In this document: in pieces, positions 15,737 to 23,718 of the stretch
Numbering within the stretch: position 1 is the first letter of the stretch
How the letters are laid out: each line of letters opens with the position of its first letter
Assembly (NCBI GenBank): GCA_003161045.1
Contig: PMPH01000139.1
Span: forward strand, 1,114 to 51,686
DNA length: 50,573 nt
Source of the DNA: Acidobacteriaceae bacterium
GTDB lineage: Bacteria > Acidobacteriota > Terriglobia > Terriglobales > Acidobacteriaceae
Direction of reading: 5' to 3'
Program-made: the position numbers and the translations under genes
The notes under the pieces: model-generated
Database searches by the model: none
Seen by the model: the letters and a program-made list of their open reading frames with translations, nothing else
Told to the model about the DNA's origin: nothing

Positions 15737-16713
15737 GCCACGGCCTCGATTCTTGCGGCGTCGGGATCCGCGACGGGCGCTTGCGCGGCCAGGCCCTCGC
15801 GGATCTCGCGTATCGCCGCCATCAGGCGTCCGATGCTGATGTAGCGCTGCGTCTTGCGCTGGACCCGGACAGTAATCGTAGCGAGCTCGATCTGCTGGCG
15901 TATGAGGGCCGAGTCCAGCGTGAGTCCGGCCAATTCAGATTTAAGGATGCCCGCGGCCTCGTCTGCGGAGACGGGCGGGAGGGTGACGCGGTCGGAGATG
16001 CGCCGCTCCAACTGTTCGAGAGTCCCGGCGAAACGGGCGAAGGTGCGGTCCAACTCATGCGATCCGGCAAAACAGAGCGAGAAGCGCGGATCTTCGTCCA
16101 ATAATTCGCGGACGGATTCCAAGGCGTCGATGCTCAAGTGCTGCGCCTCATCCAGATAAATCACCACCCGCTTGCCGCGAAAATCCCAGCGCAAGTTGTG
16201 GATCACCCGGTCCGTCGATGTGCTGCTCTCGGTGCCGCAAGCCGCGGCCACCCGGCGCAAAAGGTCGCGGGGCGTGATCCGGGCGCGGCAGTAGACGCGG
16301 AATATGTACGTGGTCTGCTCGGCGCCGTGCTGCCGGTTATGCTCGGAGATCAAGTGCCGGGCGATGTCAGTCTTGCCGGAGCCCGGAGGCGCGTAGACCA
16401 GATAGACCTGGGGCCGTTCCAGGAGCCGGGCGAAGACGCCACGCATCATCGTCACGGCCTTCGTCTCGTACATCTGATGAGAGACCAGGCTATCGGTGGC
16501 CAGCGGATAGTTCTCGATGAAGCCGAGCACGGCCGCCATGATCTTGGATTGGTCTCCGACCATCTGGCCATATTTGCCGGTCAGGAAAAGATTCAGGGTC
16601 GAGTAAGCGAAACCGACTCGCCGGGCAAAATCCACGGGAGAAATCCCGCTGCGGTTGATATATTCGGTCGCGAGAGTGCGTACTCGCGCCGCGCTGTCCA
16701 TGCTGTCTTTCAT
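15733..16713 (-). CDS. AAA+ ATPase, MuB-like transposition target protein
   Basis: 326 residues. An N-terminal lambda-repressor-like helix-turn-helix (ISPVDFARRVGFAYSTLNLF, about 24-43) precedes an ATPase core with Walker A YAPPGSGKT (about 107-115) and Walker B VVIYLDEA (183-190), plus a sensor region FCFAGSHEL. This is the layout of MuB and of BcepMu gp9-type proteins, which bind DNA, pick the target and activate the transposase. ATG 16713 is chosen because it overlaps the transposase stop (ATGA); upstream in-frame sequence is only the transposase gene read in another frame. It is co-transcribed with the transposase. Confidence 0.88.
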   Translation of the reverse strand: MKDSMDSAARVRTLATEYINRSGISPVDFARRVGFAYSTLNLFLTGKYGQMVGDQSKIMAAVLGFIENYPLATDSLVSHQMYETKAVTMMRGVFARLLERPQVYLVYAPPGSGKTDIARHLISEHNRQHGAEQTTYIFRVYCRARITPRDLLRRVAAACGTESSTSTDRVIHNLRWDFRGKRVVIYLDEAQHLSIDALESVRELLDEDPRFSLCFAGSHELDRTFARFAGTLEQLERRISDRVTLPPVSADEAAGILKSELAGLTLDSALIRQQIELATITVRVQRKTQRYISIGRLMAAIREIREGLAAQAPVADPDAARIEAVA

Positions 16714-18560
16714 GCGTTCTGCCTCTCCAAAAAGATTCGCGCTGCCTCCGCCGGTGTCGTGGGCCGGCTGGAAGGGTTGTCGTTGGGGTTGAATTTGGAT
16801 GGACGCTGGGTTACCACGTCCGCAAGATCGGTGCTGGCCGGGAACTGCAGCCGCTTGGCCATGGCTTCCAACGGAGTCAGGGCTCCATTCTGCCGCGCAA
16901 CGAGACTGATGGTTTGCAACGCCTCGCGGGTCGTCTTTTCGAGATGCCGGCGCTGGCGCATACTTTCGGAGACTTGCGCCTTGGTGTGCGGGTCGCTGGG
17001 CGCGAAGCGGGCCATCTCCTCGGCCTGGAGCGCCGCGACAAAGTTCCCGTCCAGATCGAGCGCGGCGGCATCTTCCGGAGCGCCCGGCTCGTAAGCAATT
17101 AAAATTTCGCACTGGTTGAGATTGTGCAGAGCTTCCCAGCCGCAGGGATCAACCGGCACGTAGCGGCGATTATTCAAGCGGATCGCGCACTCTTGCACCA
17201 TGCGGCGTTGGTGTTCTGCCATTAAAAGGGCCAGCGTGGCCGGGTCCGGCGTGGGCTTCTGGGCAGGATTGCGGTTCGCCTCGAAGACCTGGCGGGGCGT
17301 TAGGCCCTCGCAACCTTCACCGCTGTGTGGAGTATTTCCATACTCTTCGGCCCATCCCATGAAGGCCGCGATGATCTGCGAAACCCGCGGGTGGTGGGAT
17401 TTTTCCAGGTGACCTTTCGCCAGGCACTTTCTGTGGTGAACCATCAAGGCGGTGGTGGCATCGGGGCGGGTGAAGGGGCTGCCGGAGGTGTACGTGGGCC
17501 AGCATTTGTCGAAGCGCTCATGCATCGTCCTGAAGAAACGCTCGATGGCCTTGGCTTGCGGATGGAAGGGGAGCGCGTGCTGGACGGCGATGCCGGCGCG
17601 GGCCAGGAATCCGGTAGACTCGATAGATTCGATCTCGGTCTTGCGCCAATCCTTGGGCGGCAGCGGCGAATCCACCAGGTAGCCAGGCTGCGCGCCTTTG
17701 GCGGCTTTCTTCTGGGCGGCTCCGTTATCTGTGTACCAAAAAACGGGAGGTCCGTACTTGCGAATGCCGCGAATCATCGTGGCGGCGACCGACCGGCTGC
17801 TTCCTTCCCAGCAGAAGCTGTAGCCTACGAGCAGGCGCGAACGGTAATCGAGATTGGCGTCGAGGCGGATGCGCAGCGGGGATCCGTACTCGACGTTCTC
17901 AAAGACATCGTTCGACGCTTCAATATCCATGATGGCTAAATCGCCCACCCAAACTTCATTGGCGTAGACGTCCGTGAAAGCCCGTTTCAAATACGGAGAC
18001 ATCTGATCGCGGTAAGCTTTGCGGCCCTTACGGGCGTACACCTGAAGCGAGGGCGGCATCGAGCGCAGCCATGCCCTCACTGTTTCGTAGGACGGCAATT
18101 CTTCTGGCGGAACTTCTATCAATTTGGCGTCGCGGACAATCGCTTCATGGCAGACCTTGCAGGAGCTTCGGCACTCCAAAAATAAGTACGCAATAAGCCA
18201 AGCTGCCCGTGGATACGCGGCAAAAAACCGGCTTTGGTTTTTATCCCGCCGCGTGCGATCTGCCAGATTGGCCAGGCCGCCGGTCTGATACCGCGCCAGC
18301 CAATACTTCAGCGTCCGTTCGCTGGTGCCGGTGGTCTCCGCGATGTAGGCCAGCATCCTGGTGGCGCTGCTCACTGGAGTTCCATCCAGGAGCCGCAGAG
18401 CTCCGAAGCGTTCCGGGTCACCGCGATAGTCGAAGAGAAGTTGCAAAACGCTGAGACGCTCGGTCGCGGTGGCCTGATCGCGGGGATCAGGCAGCAGAAT
18501 GCGCTGGGGCGCGGGGACGGAGATGGGGAGGGGGAGAGATAAAGCCATTTGGGAAGCCAC
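16710..18560 (-). CDS. DDE transposase of the prophage (MuA role)
   Basis: About 616 residues. An N-terminal HTH domain (TSERTLKYWLARYQTGGLAN, about 79-98) with a second DNA-binding region is followed by an RNase-H-like core. Candidate catalytic residues are Asp207 (EVWVGDLAIMD), Asp278 (FWYTDNGA) and Glu340 (AIERFFRTMH), then a Mu-transposase-type C-terminal barrel and a Lys/Arg-rich tail. It should bind the end repeats and carry out integration and replicative transposition. GTG 18560 is preferred because AAAGGAGG is 8 bases upstream and the previous stop is 1 base away; ATG 18548 is the alternative. Confidence 0.9.
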   Translation of the reverse strand: MASQMALSLPLPISVPAPQRILLPDPRDQATATERLSVLQLLFDYRGDPERFGALRLLDGTPVSSATRMLAYIAETTGTSERTLKYWLARYQTGGLANLADRTRRDKNQSRFFAAYPRAAWLIAYLFLECRSSCKVCHEAIVRDAKLIEVPPEELPSYETVRAWLRSMPPSLQVYARKGRKAYRDQMSPYLKRAFTDVYANEVWVGDLAIMDIEASNDVFENVEYGSPLRIRLDANLDYRSRLLVGYSFCWEGSSRSVAATMIRGIRKYGPPVFWYTDNGAAQKKAAKGAQPGYLVDSPLPPKDWRKTEIESIESTGFLARAGIAVQHALPFHPQAKAIERFFRTMHERFDKCWPTYTSGSPFTRPDATTALMVHHRKCLAKGHLEKSHHPRVSQIIAAFMGWAEEYGNTPHSGEGCEGLTPRQVFEANRNPAQKPTPDPATLALLMAEHQRRMVQECAIRLNNRRYVPVDPCGWEALHNLNQCEILIAYEPGAPEDAAALDLDGNFVAALQAEEMARFAPSDPHTKAQVSESMRQRRHLEKTTREALQTISLVARQNGALTPLEAMAKRLQFPASTDLADVVTQRPSKFNPNDNPSSRPTTPAEAARIFLERQNA

Positions 18561-18561
18561 G

Positions 18562-19221
18562 CTACTGGCCTCCTTTGGCTGCAAGTTCCGCATCGACGCG
18601 GGCCATTTCGGCGCGGACGGCAATGACAGCTCGGTCAGAACGCCCCGTTCCGCGACACGCCGCACTCACAGTTCTTTTGTTTAAACCTAATTGCTGCGCC
18701 ACACGGCGATAAAGGCCGTAATAGCGGCCGCCACGATGAAAAGCGACTTCCTCGGTTGCACTGAGTTGATCGTGAAATTTCTGAGGCGGCTTATACCCGA
18801 GTTGAATTTCCTCGATTATCGCCGCTATCACTCGCGCAGCGTGGCTCTTCCCGTCTACGACTTCTTTCACGTAACAGCCGCCAATGTTTAGCTTTCTGGC
18901 TATATGAGCCATCAGCCCGTAGAATTTTCCTCCCTGACTAAAATCGCTCCGATTCAGATGTGCCAGAGCTGGATTGATTGTGCGAATGGGAACACCTGCG
19001 CGGCGGGGAGTTTCTGCCTCGACCTCCTTCGGCGATGCCGATTCTCTGATCGATTCCATCCAGGAATGAACTTCGACGGGGGGTGCTTCAGGCACCACAG
19101 GGGTTTGTTTCTCGACACCAGCAGGTTTTTCCTGCATCAGATAGCGCTGTTCGCTTACGATCATGGCGATGATCGTCTGGATTGCATTCAACTGTTCGAG
19201 GAGCGTCGGAGTATCGCTCAT
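18562..19221 (-). CDS. early DNA-binding protein with two tandem HTH repeats
   Basis: 219 residues. After a helical N-terminus and a Pro/Glu-rich linker, two related segments occur: one around SQGGKFYGLMAHIARKLNIG (about 95-150), one around HRGGRYYGLYRRVAQQLGLN (about 162-215). Both have the pattern F/H-x-GG-(K/R)-(F/Y)-YGL-x-x-x-(I/V)-A-x-x-L-x-(I/L)-x-x-x-x-V, then a basic loop and an (A/V)RV-type helix, as expected of helix-turn-helix units. The next gene upstream carries a third copy. It stands first but one in the early operon, before the transposase, so a Ner-like or operator-binding role is likely. Confidence 0.7.
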   Translation of the reverse strand: MSDTPTLLEQLNAIQTIIAMIVSEQRYLMQEKPAGVEKQTPVVPEAPPVEVHSWMESIRESASPKEVEAETPRRAGVPIRTINPALAHLNRSDFSQGGKFYGLMAHIARKLNIGGCYVKEVVDGKSHAARVIAAIIEEIQLGYKPPQKFHDQLSATEEVAFHRGGRYYGLYRRVAQQLGLNKRTVSAACRGTGRSDRAVIAVRAEMARVDAELAAKGGQ

Positions 19222-19424
19222 GCCGCACGCTCGGTTTTTCTTTCAAAGCCCCGGACCTCGCGATCAACTCTCGCGTATTCCTTTTCCAGTGCAAGTTGGA
19301 CTCGGCGGGAGCGCCGGTGCCCGTTGGCGACTTCGCAGACGTGGGAACGGCTGAGCCCAAGCTGCCGGGCCACTCGGCTTTGAATGTCGCGGGTGAGTTT
19401 TGTCCTGAAAGTGTTGATGTCCAT
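19218..19424 (-). CDS. small HTH protein, first gene of the early operon (Ner-like position)
   Basis: 68 residues. The core QSRVARQLGLSRSHVCEVAN, then GHRRSRRVQLALEKEYARVD, is one helix-turn-helix unit of the same kind as the two in the next gene. It starts at ATG 19424, directly beside the inverted-repeat switch region, and overlaps the next start by 4 bases. In Mu the gene at this place (ner) is a small DNA-binding protein that turns down early and repressor transcription. The analogy is by position and fold, not by sequence. Confidence 0.7.
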   Translation of the reverse strand: MDINTFRTKLTRDIQSRVARQLGLSRSHVCEVANGHRRSRRVQLALEKEYARVDREVRGFERKTERAA

Positions 19425-19432
19425 CGTGTATC

Positions 19433-19465
19433 CTCGGAACCGAGAGGGAACGGCGTTTCCCCTCG
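19433..19465. promoter_or_regulatory. operator/switch region between early operon and repressor
   Basis: The 70-bp divergent gap (19425-19494) contains a perfect palindrome CTCGGAACCGAG (19433-19444) and an overlapping larger inverted repeat CGAGAGGGAAC (19441-19451) / GTTTCCCCTCG (19455-19465), 9 of 11 positions matching. A TATAAC -10-like element at 19477-19482 would serve the repressor gene and leaves almost no leader. The repeats are the natural operators for the repressor and the small HTH protein. Seen in sequence; binding is inferred. Confidence 0.6.
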
Positions 19466-19494
19466 CAGAATCACAATATAACCGCAGGTATGAA

Positions 19495-20226
19495 ATGTCA
19501 AAGGAAATAATACCTTCAGGCTTAAATATCTTCAGTGGGGAGAACCTCGCTCAGAAAATCCGGGATTTACGGAAATCCAGAGGGATGAGGCAAGCGGAGC
19601 TTGCCAAAATATGCGGAATCAGCCAAGTCTCTGTCTCTAAATGGGAAAGAGGGGAGAAATCAGCAACTCCAACTGCCAAAAGTCTCCTCAAACTCTCAGA
19701 ACTGGCCCCGGAATCGGAGCGCCAATTCTGGCGCGACCTGGCAGCCGAGCAGGTGGGGTTCGACCTGGAGGCTAGTGATCTTTCCGGATTACCTGTGTTT
19801 TCCCAGAAGTTGCGAATTGTGCCACTAGTGAAAGAGGCCGCGAGGGTGGATGTACTAGGGGGGCTGTCTCCAAACGATATTGAGAAGAATCTACACTTGC
19901 CCGAGGAGTGGTTCATGGAAGGCGGAATTATTCGTGCGTTGCGGGTCCAGGGCGAAGGCGTCGCCAAAATGATCGTTGTCCTGGACATCAGCCGCAAGGA
20001 CCCTGACCAACTGAAGGGGAGTCTCGTCGCGGTGCAAACCTCAAACGGCGTCGAGATTCGCTGGCTCAGCCGGCAGACAGATGGCGTCGATATGCTCTTA
20101 CCCTTCCATCCGAATCAGCCCTGGAAAAAGCTGCAGAAGAGCGGAGAATATAGTCTCGTGGGCTTTGTGTGTTGTACTATGGGTGACTCGGCGGCTCTGC
20201 CGAGGCCGGAGAGCCGGATGCAGTAG
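19495..20226 (+). CDS. CI-like repressor: XRE HTH plus inactive S24-type domain
   Basis: 243 residues. The N-terminal HTH (GMRQAELAKICGISQVSVSK, about 31-50) is of Cro/CI type. The C-terminal part (about 130-235) lines up with LexA/CI S24 peptidases (ALRVQGEGV, GSLVAVQTSNGVEIRWL, EYSLVGFV). The catalytic Ser of the usual G-x-SM is replaced (GEGV) and the catalytic Lys position reads Arg (EIRWL), so RecA-stimulated self-cleavage is not expected. The start is uncertain; ATG 19495 gives a complete HTH but only a weak AGGT upstream. Divergent from the early operon, it is the likely lysogeny repressor. Confidence 0.82.
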   Translation: MSKEIIPSGLNIFSGENLAQKIRDLRKSRGMRQAELAKICGISQVSVSKWERGEKSATPTAKSLLKLSELAPESERQFWRDLAAEQVGFDLEASDLSGLPVFSQKLRIVPLVKEAARVDVLGGLSPNDIEKNLHLPEEWFMEGGIIRALRVQGEGVAKMIVVLDISRKDPDQLKGSLVAVQTSNGVEIRWLSRQTDGVDMLLPFHPNQPWKKLQKSGEYSLVGFVCCTMGDSAALPRPESRMQ

Positions 20227-20248
20227 CCGGACGGAAAGAAAGGGCAAA

Positions 20249-20830
20249 ATGCAAATTTCAAAAAGTGGCAGATTGTTGGTCTTGTGCTCCATTCTGTTCG
20301 GCTCGATTGGGGTTGCGCAGCATCCGACGAAAATCCCTGCATGGAAAGGGGAGCCCAGTTCGTTTTTAGGAATTAAGCTGGGCTCTCCTCTCACTGAATC
20401 CATTCCGCTTTGTCCGCCATACTCCCAGTCATGGGTCGATTTTCAAAAGCCATGCGCAGAATCCATCGCTTATTTTTTTGCGATACACAATGTTCCCGAC
20501 TTTTTCGATATAAATGTCGAGTTGGTGGACGGCAACGTGGGTTCAATCTTTGTGGCTTTCCATCAGGATTCTTTTGACCAAATTTCAGCTGCTCTTGTGG
20601 AAAAATATGGACCTCCCAGGTCTAGGACAGTTGAAGATGTTGTTTCTAAAATTGGAGTTCACTACAAGAATTACAAAGCCAGGTGGGTCGGTAGAAGATT
20701 ATCTCTTCTTTGCGAATCTGTTGGGACCCAGGTAGATCAGGGTAGCATCCATATCTTTACTTCCGAATATCAGAATCAGATGCGATCCAAAGATGAAGAT
20801 CGAACTGAGCAGCTAAAAAAACGGTTTTAG
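20249..20830 (+). CDS. secreted protein of unknown function (cargo gene)
   Basis: 193 residues with a Sec signal peptide (LLVLCSILFGSIGVAQ, cleavage near 24). The mature part holds a FLGIKLGSPLTE segment, cysteines in LCPPYSQSW and QKPCAES, and a later ALVEKYGPPRSRTVED segment, which resembles small periplasmic proteins that compare a protein's own sequence range (G-x-x-LG-x-p.. then KYG.P). It sits between the repressor and the lysis genes, is richer in A/T than its neighbours, and is in the same direction as the repressor, the classic position of a lysogenic-conversion (moron) gene expressed in the prophage state. Confidence 0.65.
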   Translation: MQISKSGRLLVLCSILFGSIGVAQHPTKIPAWKGEPSSFLGIKLGSPLTESIPLCPPYSQSWVDFQKPCAESIAYFFAIHNVPDFFDINVELVDGNVGSIFVAFHQDSFDQISAALVEKYGPPRSRTVEDVVSKIGVHYKNYKARWVGRRLSLLCESVGTQVDQGSIHIFTSEYQNQMRSKDEDRTEQLKKRF

Positions 20831-20927
20831 CCAACGACTGGCGTGGACTTTAGCCGTGCCCGTTTGTGCAGGCGTAACCACTGGCGTATCTTTGGGCTCA
20901 TGAGTCGAGTCTGGTGCGAGCAAACGC

Positions 20928-21185
20928 ATGGCGAACTGTAAAATCTGCGACAAGCCGGTGGGCATTGGGCTGAACGAGCATGTTTTTTGCCGCCAGGCGG
21001 CCGAGCTGCGCCGCGCTCCGGTTCGTGTGCGCCAGCCGCAAACGGCTCCTCTGGCGACCGCGCCGCCGCCGCTGTCCACTCGCGGCATCTTCTGGGCCGT
21101 CTTCTTCGGAGTCTCGGCCGCGCTGGCGGTCTTCCATTTCGCTGGCGCATTGTTCGCTTACCTGTTTAAAATGATTCGAGCATAA
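20928..21185 (+). CDS. small CxxC membrane protein
   Basis: 85 residues. The N-terminus has CKICDKPVGIGLNEHVFC, a probable zinc site, then a basic Pro-rich stretch, and one transmembrane helix (GIFWAVFFGVSAALAVFHFA) with a short tail. The ribosome site is weak. It stands between the cargo gene and lysozyme. It could belong to either the moron or the lysis group; the function is unknown. Confidence 0.5.
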   Translation: MANCKICDKPVGIGLNEHVFCRQAAELRRAPVRVRQPQTAPLATAPPPLSTRGIFWAVFFGVSAALAVFHFAGALFAYLFKMIRA

Positions 21186-21413
21186 CTCCCATGCCGTGCG
21201 GCAACGCTCTTCTTCGCCGTGCCGTATCTCATCTTCCCCTTATAAATCAGCTCTTCCGGATATCTCCCTCCGTTGCGTAGTAGCGCCCTATTCTGTCCAC
21301 TGATGGCCCCCACTGTTGTTCCCCGAAAGGAGACCAGTGCGGTGCAGCCAGAGCAGAATCCGGCCGGGGAGCCCGCACGCTCCCTGCCCGGATTCGAACA
21401 AGGGAGCCGGGCA

Positions 21414-21854
21414 ATGGAATTCAGCAAGGCCGGAATGGAGCTGCTCAAAACGTCGGAGGGCTTCCGGGGCAGAACCTATCTGGACTTGAATGGCCTGGCC
21501 ACCATCGGTTTTGGCCATCGCCAGATGCATCCCAATAGCTTTCCGGACGGAGTCACCGAACCTCTGGCCGAGCACATCCTTTCTTGCGACGTGGACGACG
21601 CAGAAGGAGCGGTGGAGCGGCTGGTGAAAGTTCCGCTGACGCAGGGCCAGTTCGACGCCCTGGTGGACTTTGTCTTCAACCTGGGCGCGGGACGTTTGGA
21701 GTCTTCGACCCTGCTGAAAGATTTGAACTCTGGGCTCTATGAAGCGGCCGGGCGTCAACTGCTGACCTGGGACCACGCCGCCGGGCGTGAAATCGCTGCA
21801 TTGAAGGCGCGGCGCGGGGCGGAATTTGATCTGTGGCGGGGAAGCGCCACATGA
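21414..21854 (+). CDS. phage lysozyme (T4-type endolysin, GH24)
   Basis: 146 residues from ATG 21414 (AAGGGAG 7 bases upstream); a GTG at 21342 behind AAAGGAG would add 24 residues. The T4-lysozyme-type core is clear: LLKTSEGFRGRTYLD with the catalytic Glu, LATIGFGH, then VPLTQGQFDALVDFVFNLG and ARRGAEFDLW. It cleaves peptidoglycan glycan strands at the end of the lytic cycle. There is no N-terminal signal-anchor, so a holin or pinholin should release it. The next gene starts within its stop (ATGA). Confidence 0.92.
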   Translation: MEFSKAGMELLKTSEGFRGRTYLDLNGLATIGFGHRQMHPNSFPDGVTEPLAEHILSCDVDDAEGAVERLVKVPLTQGQFDALVDFVFNLGAGRLESSTLLKDLNSGLYEAAGRQLLTWDHAAGREIAALKARRGAEFDLWRGSAT

Positions 21855-22087
21855 GCCTGGGCTCCTACATCCAAAGCCGGAGTTCGGAGTTTACGGCCAT
21901 CGCCGGACTCCTCGCGGTGGCGGTTGTCGCCAATATGCCGCATCCGTCGAGTTTTGGAAACAACGTCTGGTACGCCTGGTTGTACAACAGCCTGCAAGCC
22001 TTTCTGGGAACGCGCCAGCCGCGCCCTTCGACGCCTGAGGTCGTCGCGCCGCCGGCCCCCACCTTTCAACCATCAACCGAGAATTGA
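21851..22087 (+). CDS. small membrane protein, holin candidate
   Basis: 78 residues with one hydrophobic segment (FTAIAGLLAVAVVANMPH, about 13-30), a second weaker one (WYAWLYNSLQAFLG) and a Pro-rich tail. It is coupled to the lysozyme gene by a 4-base overlap, the usual place for a holin or lysis partner. The holin role is inferred from size, hydrophobicity and position only. Confidence 0.5.
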   Translation: MSLGSYIQSRSSEFTAIAGLLAVAVVANMPHPSSFGNNVWYAWLYNSLQAFLGTRQPRPSTPEVVAPPAPTFQPSTEN

Positions 22088-22097
22088 GGAGAAACCC

Positions 22098-22520
22098 ATG
22101 TCGAACAAAGTCATCACCTGGCTGGAAAAGATCGGGACCGACATCAAGAACGACTTTGCCAAGGCCGAGCCCGTCGCCGAGATTGTGGTGGAAGACGCCG
22201 GCAAAGCCGCCGAGCCGTTTATCGCAGCCTACGCTCCGTCGCTGCTGCCGGCTGTCCAGGCAACCCTCACCGCCATCGCCACGGCCCAGGCCGCGGGCGT
22301 CAACGCCGCCGCCGGTGCCTCGAACGGCGTGGCCAAGCTGGCTTCGGTGGTCGCGACGGTCGAGCCGATCCTGACTCCCCTGCTGGCCAAGGACGGCATC
22401 ACCACCAGCACGGCCGGCGTGACCACCTTTGTCAACTCGATGGTGGCGGCTTTGAACGCTTTCACCCCGGCGGCCAGCACGAGCAAGGCAAGCGTCGGCA
22501 CGAGCCCCGTCCCCGCCTAA
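22098..22520 (+). CDS. Ala-rich hypothetical protein of the lysis region
   Basis: 140 residues behind a good GAGGAG site. It opens with ITWLEKIGTDIKNDFAKAEP and continues with long Ala/Val-rich helices (LLPAVQATLTAIATAQAAGV). The hydrophobicity is moderate and no clear membrane helix is seen. It carries no catalytic motif. Proteins like this occur beside lysis genes in some prophages, but the role is unknown. Confidence 0.6.
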   Translation: MSNKVITWLEKIGTDIKNDFAKAEPVAEIVVEDAGKAAEPFIAAYAPSLLPAVQATLTAIATAQAAGVNAAAGASNGVAKLASVVATVEPILTPLLAKDGITTSTAGVTTFVNSMVAALNAFTPAASTSKASVGTSPVPA

Positions 22521-22622
22521 TATGCGGCAAACGGCTCAACCAAGCCGTTTGCCGCGGACGCAAAGTTCCCCACCCCCTGGCGGATGCTTTAACGGGGCAT
22601 CCGCCCGCTTTTTGAGGCCGAG

Positions 22623-22793
22623 ATGGACGAGGAAGAGCGAGTCAAGCGGGCATTCGCGAAGAGCTGGGAAAAGTATGGTGCGGTCGATCCCCACACGGGC
22701 TTTCTGTGGCGGCTGATTGAAGCCGCGAAGACGCATGAGGACTGGCAGAGCCTGGCTTATCGAATTCAAGCCGATGGAAGTTTGAGGCCATGA
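22623..22793 (+). CDS. 56-residue hypothetical protein
   Basis: A short frame starting MDEEERVKRAFAKSWEKYGA and ending YRIQADGSLRP. It is charged and helical. Its stop overlaps the start of the next gene (ATGA at 22790-22793), and third positions are G/C-rich, so it is probably translated. No motif recognised. Confidence 0.55.
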   Translation: MDEEERVKRAFAKSWEKYGAVDPHTGFLWRLIEAAKTHEDWQSLAYRIQADGSLRP

Positions 22794-23548
22794 TGAATCT
22801 GGACGTGAAAGCCCAAATCGCCGAGCGTATCGCCGGGGCAGTTTGCCTTTTGGCGGTTGCCGGCAGTGCTGCGTTTTTCGCTTGGGATTCTCACCAGACC
22901 CAAGTCACTACGAGGCAAACGGTTCTGGGCGTGACGGCCACGCTGGCCAACGTTAACCGGCCCTGTACGCCAATCAAAGGCCAGCTCCTTACCGTGGATA
23001 ACGCAAAAGACTGCGGGCTGCTGGCTCAGTCTTCCATCACTCTGAATACGCTGCGCGGCACTTTGGGGCAGGTTGAGGCAGCAGCAAAGAAAAACGGCGC
23101 TGTCTCTACTGACTTGCACAACACACAGATTGCCTTGCAGGGGACAGTCAACTCGCTCGGAAAGACTTCCGACGCGCTCACAAGAACGGCCAACGCAGCC
23201 ACAGAGACGCTCAACGCTGCCACCGACACCCTGGGCGAAGGGGAACGCGCCATCGCCGCCGCGCAACCGCTGCTGGCAGCCTACACGGCCAGTGGTTACG
23301 ACCTGGACGCCCTGCTCAAGGACCAAAGCATTCACCGGACCATTAACAACGTGGACCGGCTGAGCCTGGCTTTGGCCGGGACCACGGAAAATATGCAGGG
23401 CATGACCGGCGACGGCAAGCGGGTGGCTGACGATTTGACCAAGCTGTACTTCACTCCCAAGCCGTGGTGGAGGAAGGCGGGGGCAACGATGTTTGACGGG
23501 ACCAAGGTCGGCGTCTCGCTCGGCTGCCTTCTGTCCAGGGCTTGCTGA
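22790..23548 (+). CDS. membrane-anchored coiled-coil protein (inner-spanin-like candidate)
   Basis: 252 residues. One N-terminal transmembrane helix (IAGAVCLLAVAGSAAFFAW, about 14-32) is followed by a long periplasmic helical stretch rich in Ala/Thr heptads (LGKTSDALTRTANAATETLN), two cysteines, and a C-terminal segment with KPWWRKAG. The following gene encodes a short lipoprotein with its start in this stop codon. The pair resembles i-spanin/o-spanin organisation (Rz/Rz1), though this protein is larger than Rz. Such pairs fuse inner and outer membranes at lysis. The assignment is inference. Confidence 0.5.
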   Translation: MMNLDVKAQIAERIAGAVCLLAVAGSAAFFAWDSHQTQVTTRQTVLGVTATLANVNRPCTPIKGQLLTVDNAKDCGLLAQSSITLNTLRGTLGQVEAAAKKNGAVSTDLHNTQIALQGTVNSLGKTSDALTRTANAATETLNAATDTLGEGERAIAAAQPLLAAYTASGYDLDALLKDQSIHRTINNVDRLSLALAGTTENMQGMTGDGKRVADDLTKLYFTPKPWWRKAGATMFDGTKVGVSLGCLLSRAC

Positions 23549-23700
23549 TGGAGGGTCTGACGATGGGGAGAATTCGGAGATCGCAGCTTCTGCCCTGGCT
23601 CTGGCTGGCGCTGTTCTTCGCCCTGGCTGTCTGGCTGGCCAGTTGTGGAGGCCGGGGCGGCCGGAATCCCTGTTTCGCCTGGGCGGTTCTGGGCTCGTAA
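23548..23700 (+). CDS. 50-residue lipoprotein (Rz1-like candidate)
   Basis: A short frame beginning MEGLTMGRIRRSQLLPWLWL and continuing ALFFALAVWLASC, then GGRGGRNPC. The hydrophobic signal ends in a good lipobox (L-A-S-C), giving a mature lipopeptide of about 18 residues. The start overlaps the previous stop (TGATG). Outer-membrane spanins are small lipoproteins of this kind encoded next to or inside the inner partner. Position in the lysis block supports that reading. Confidence 0.55.
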   Translation: MEGLTMGRIRRSQLLPWLWLALFFALAVWLASCGGRGGRNPCFAWAVLGS

Positions 23701-23718
23701 GGCGGAGAAAAGGCGAAG

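Noticed and set aside
16714-17112. 133-residue N-terminal extension of the MuB-like ATPase
   Set aside because: It lies entirely inside the transposase gene in another frame, and the coupled ATGA start at 16713 gives the right protein length.
20827-21150. 107-residue minus-strand Arg-rich frame
   Set aside because: It overlaps the CxxC membrane protein gene, has random composition and points against the surrounding rightward genes.
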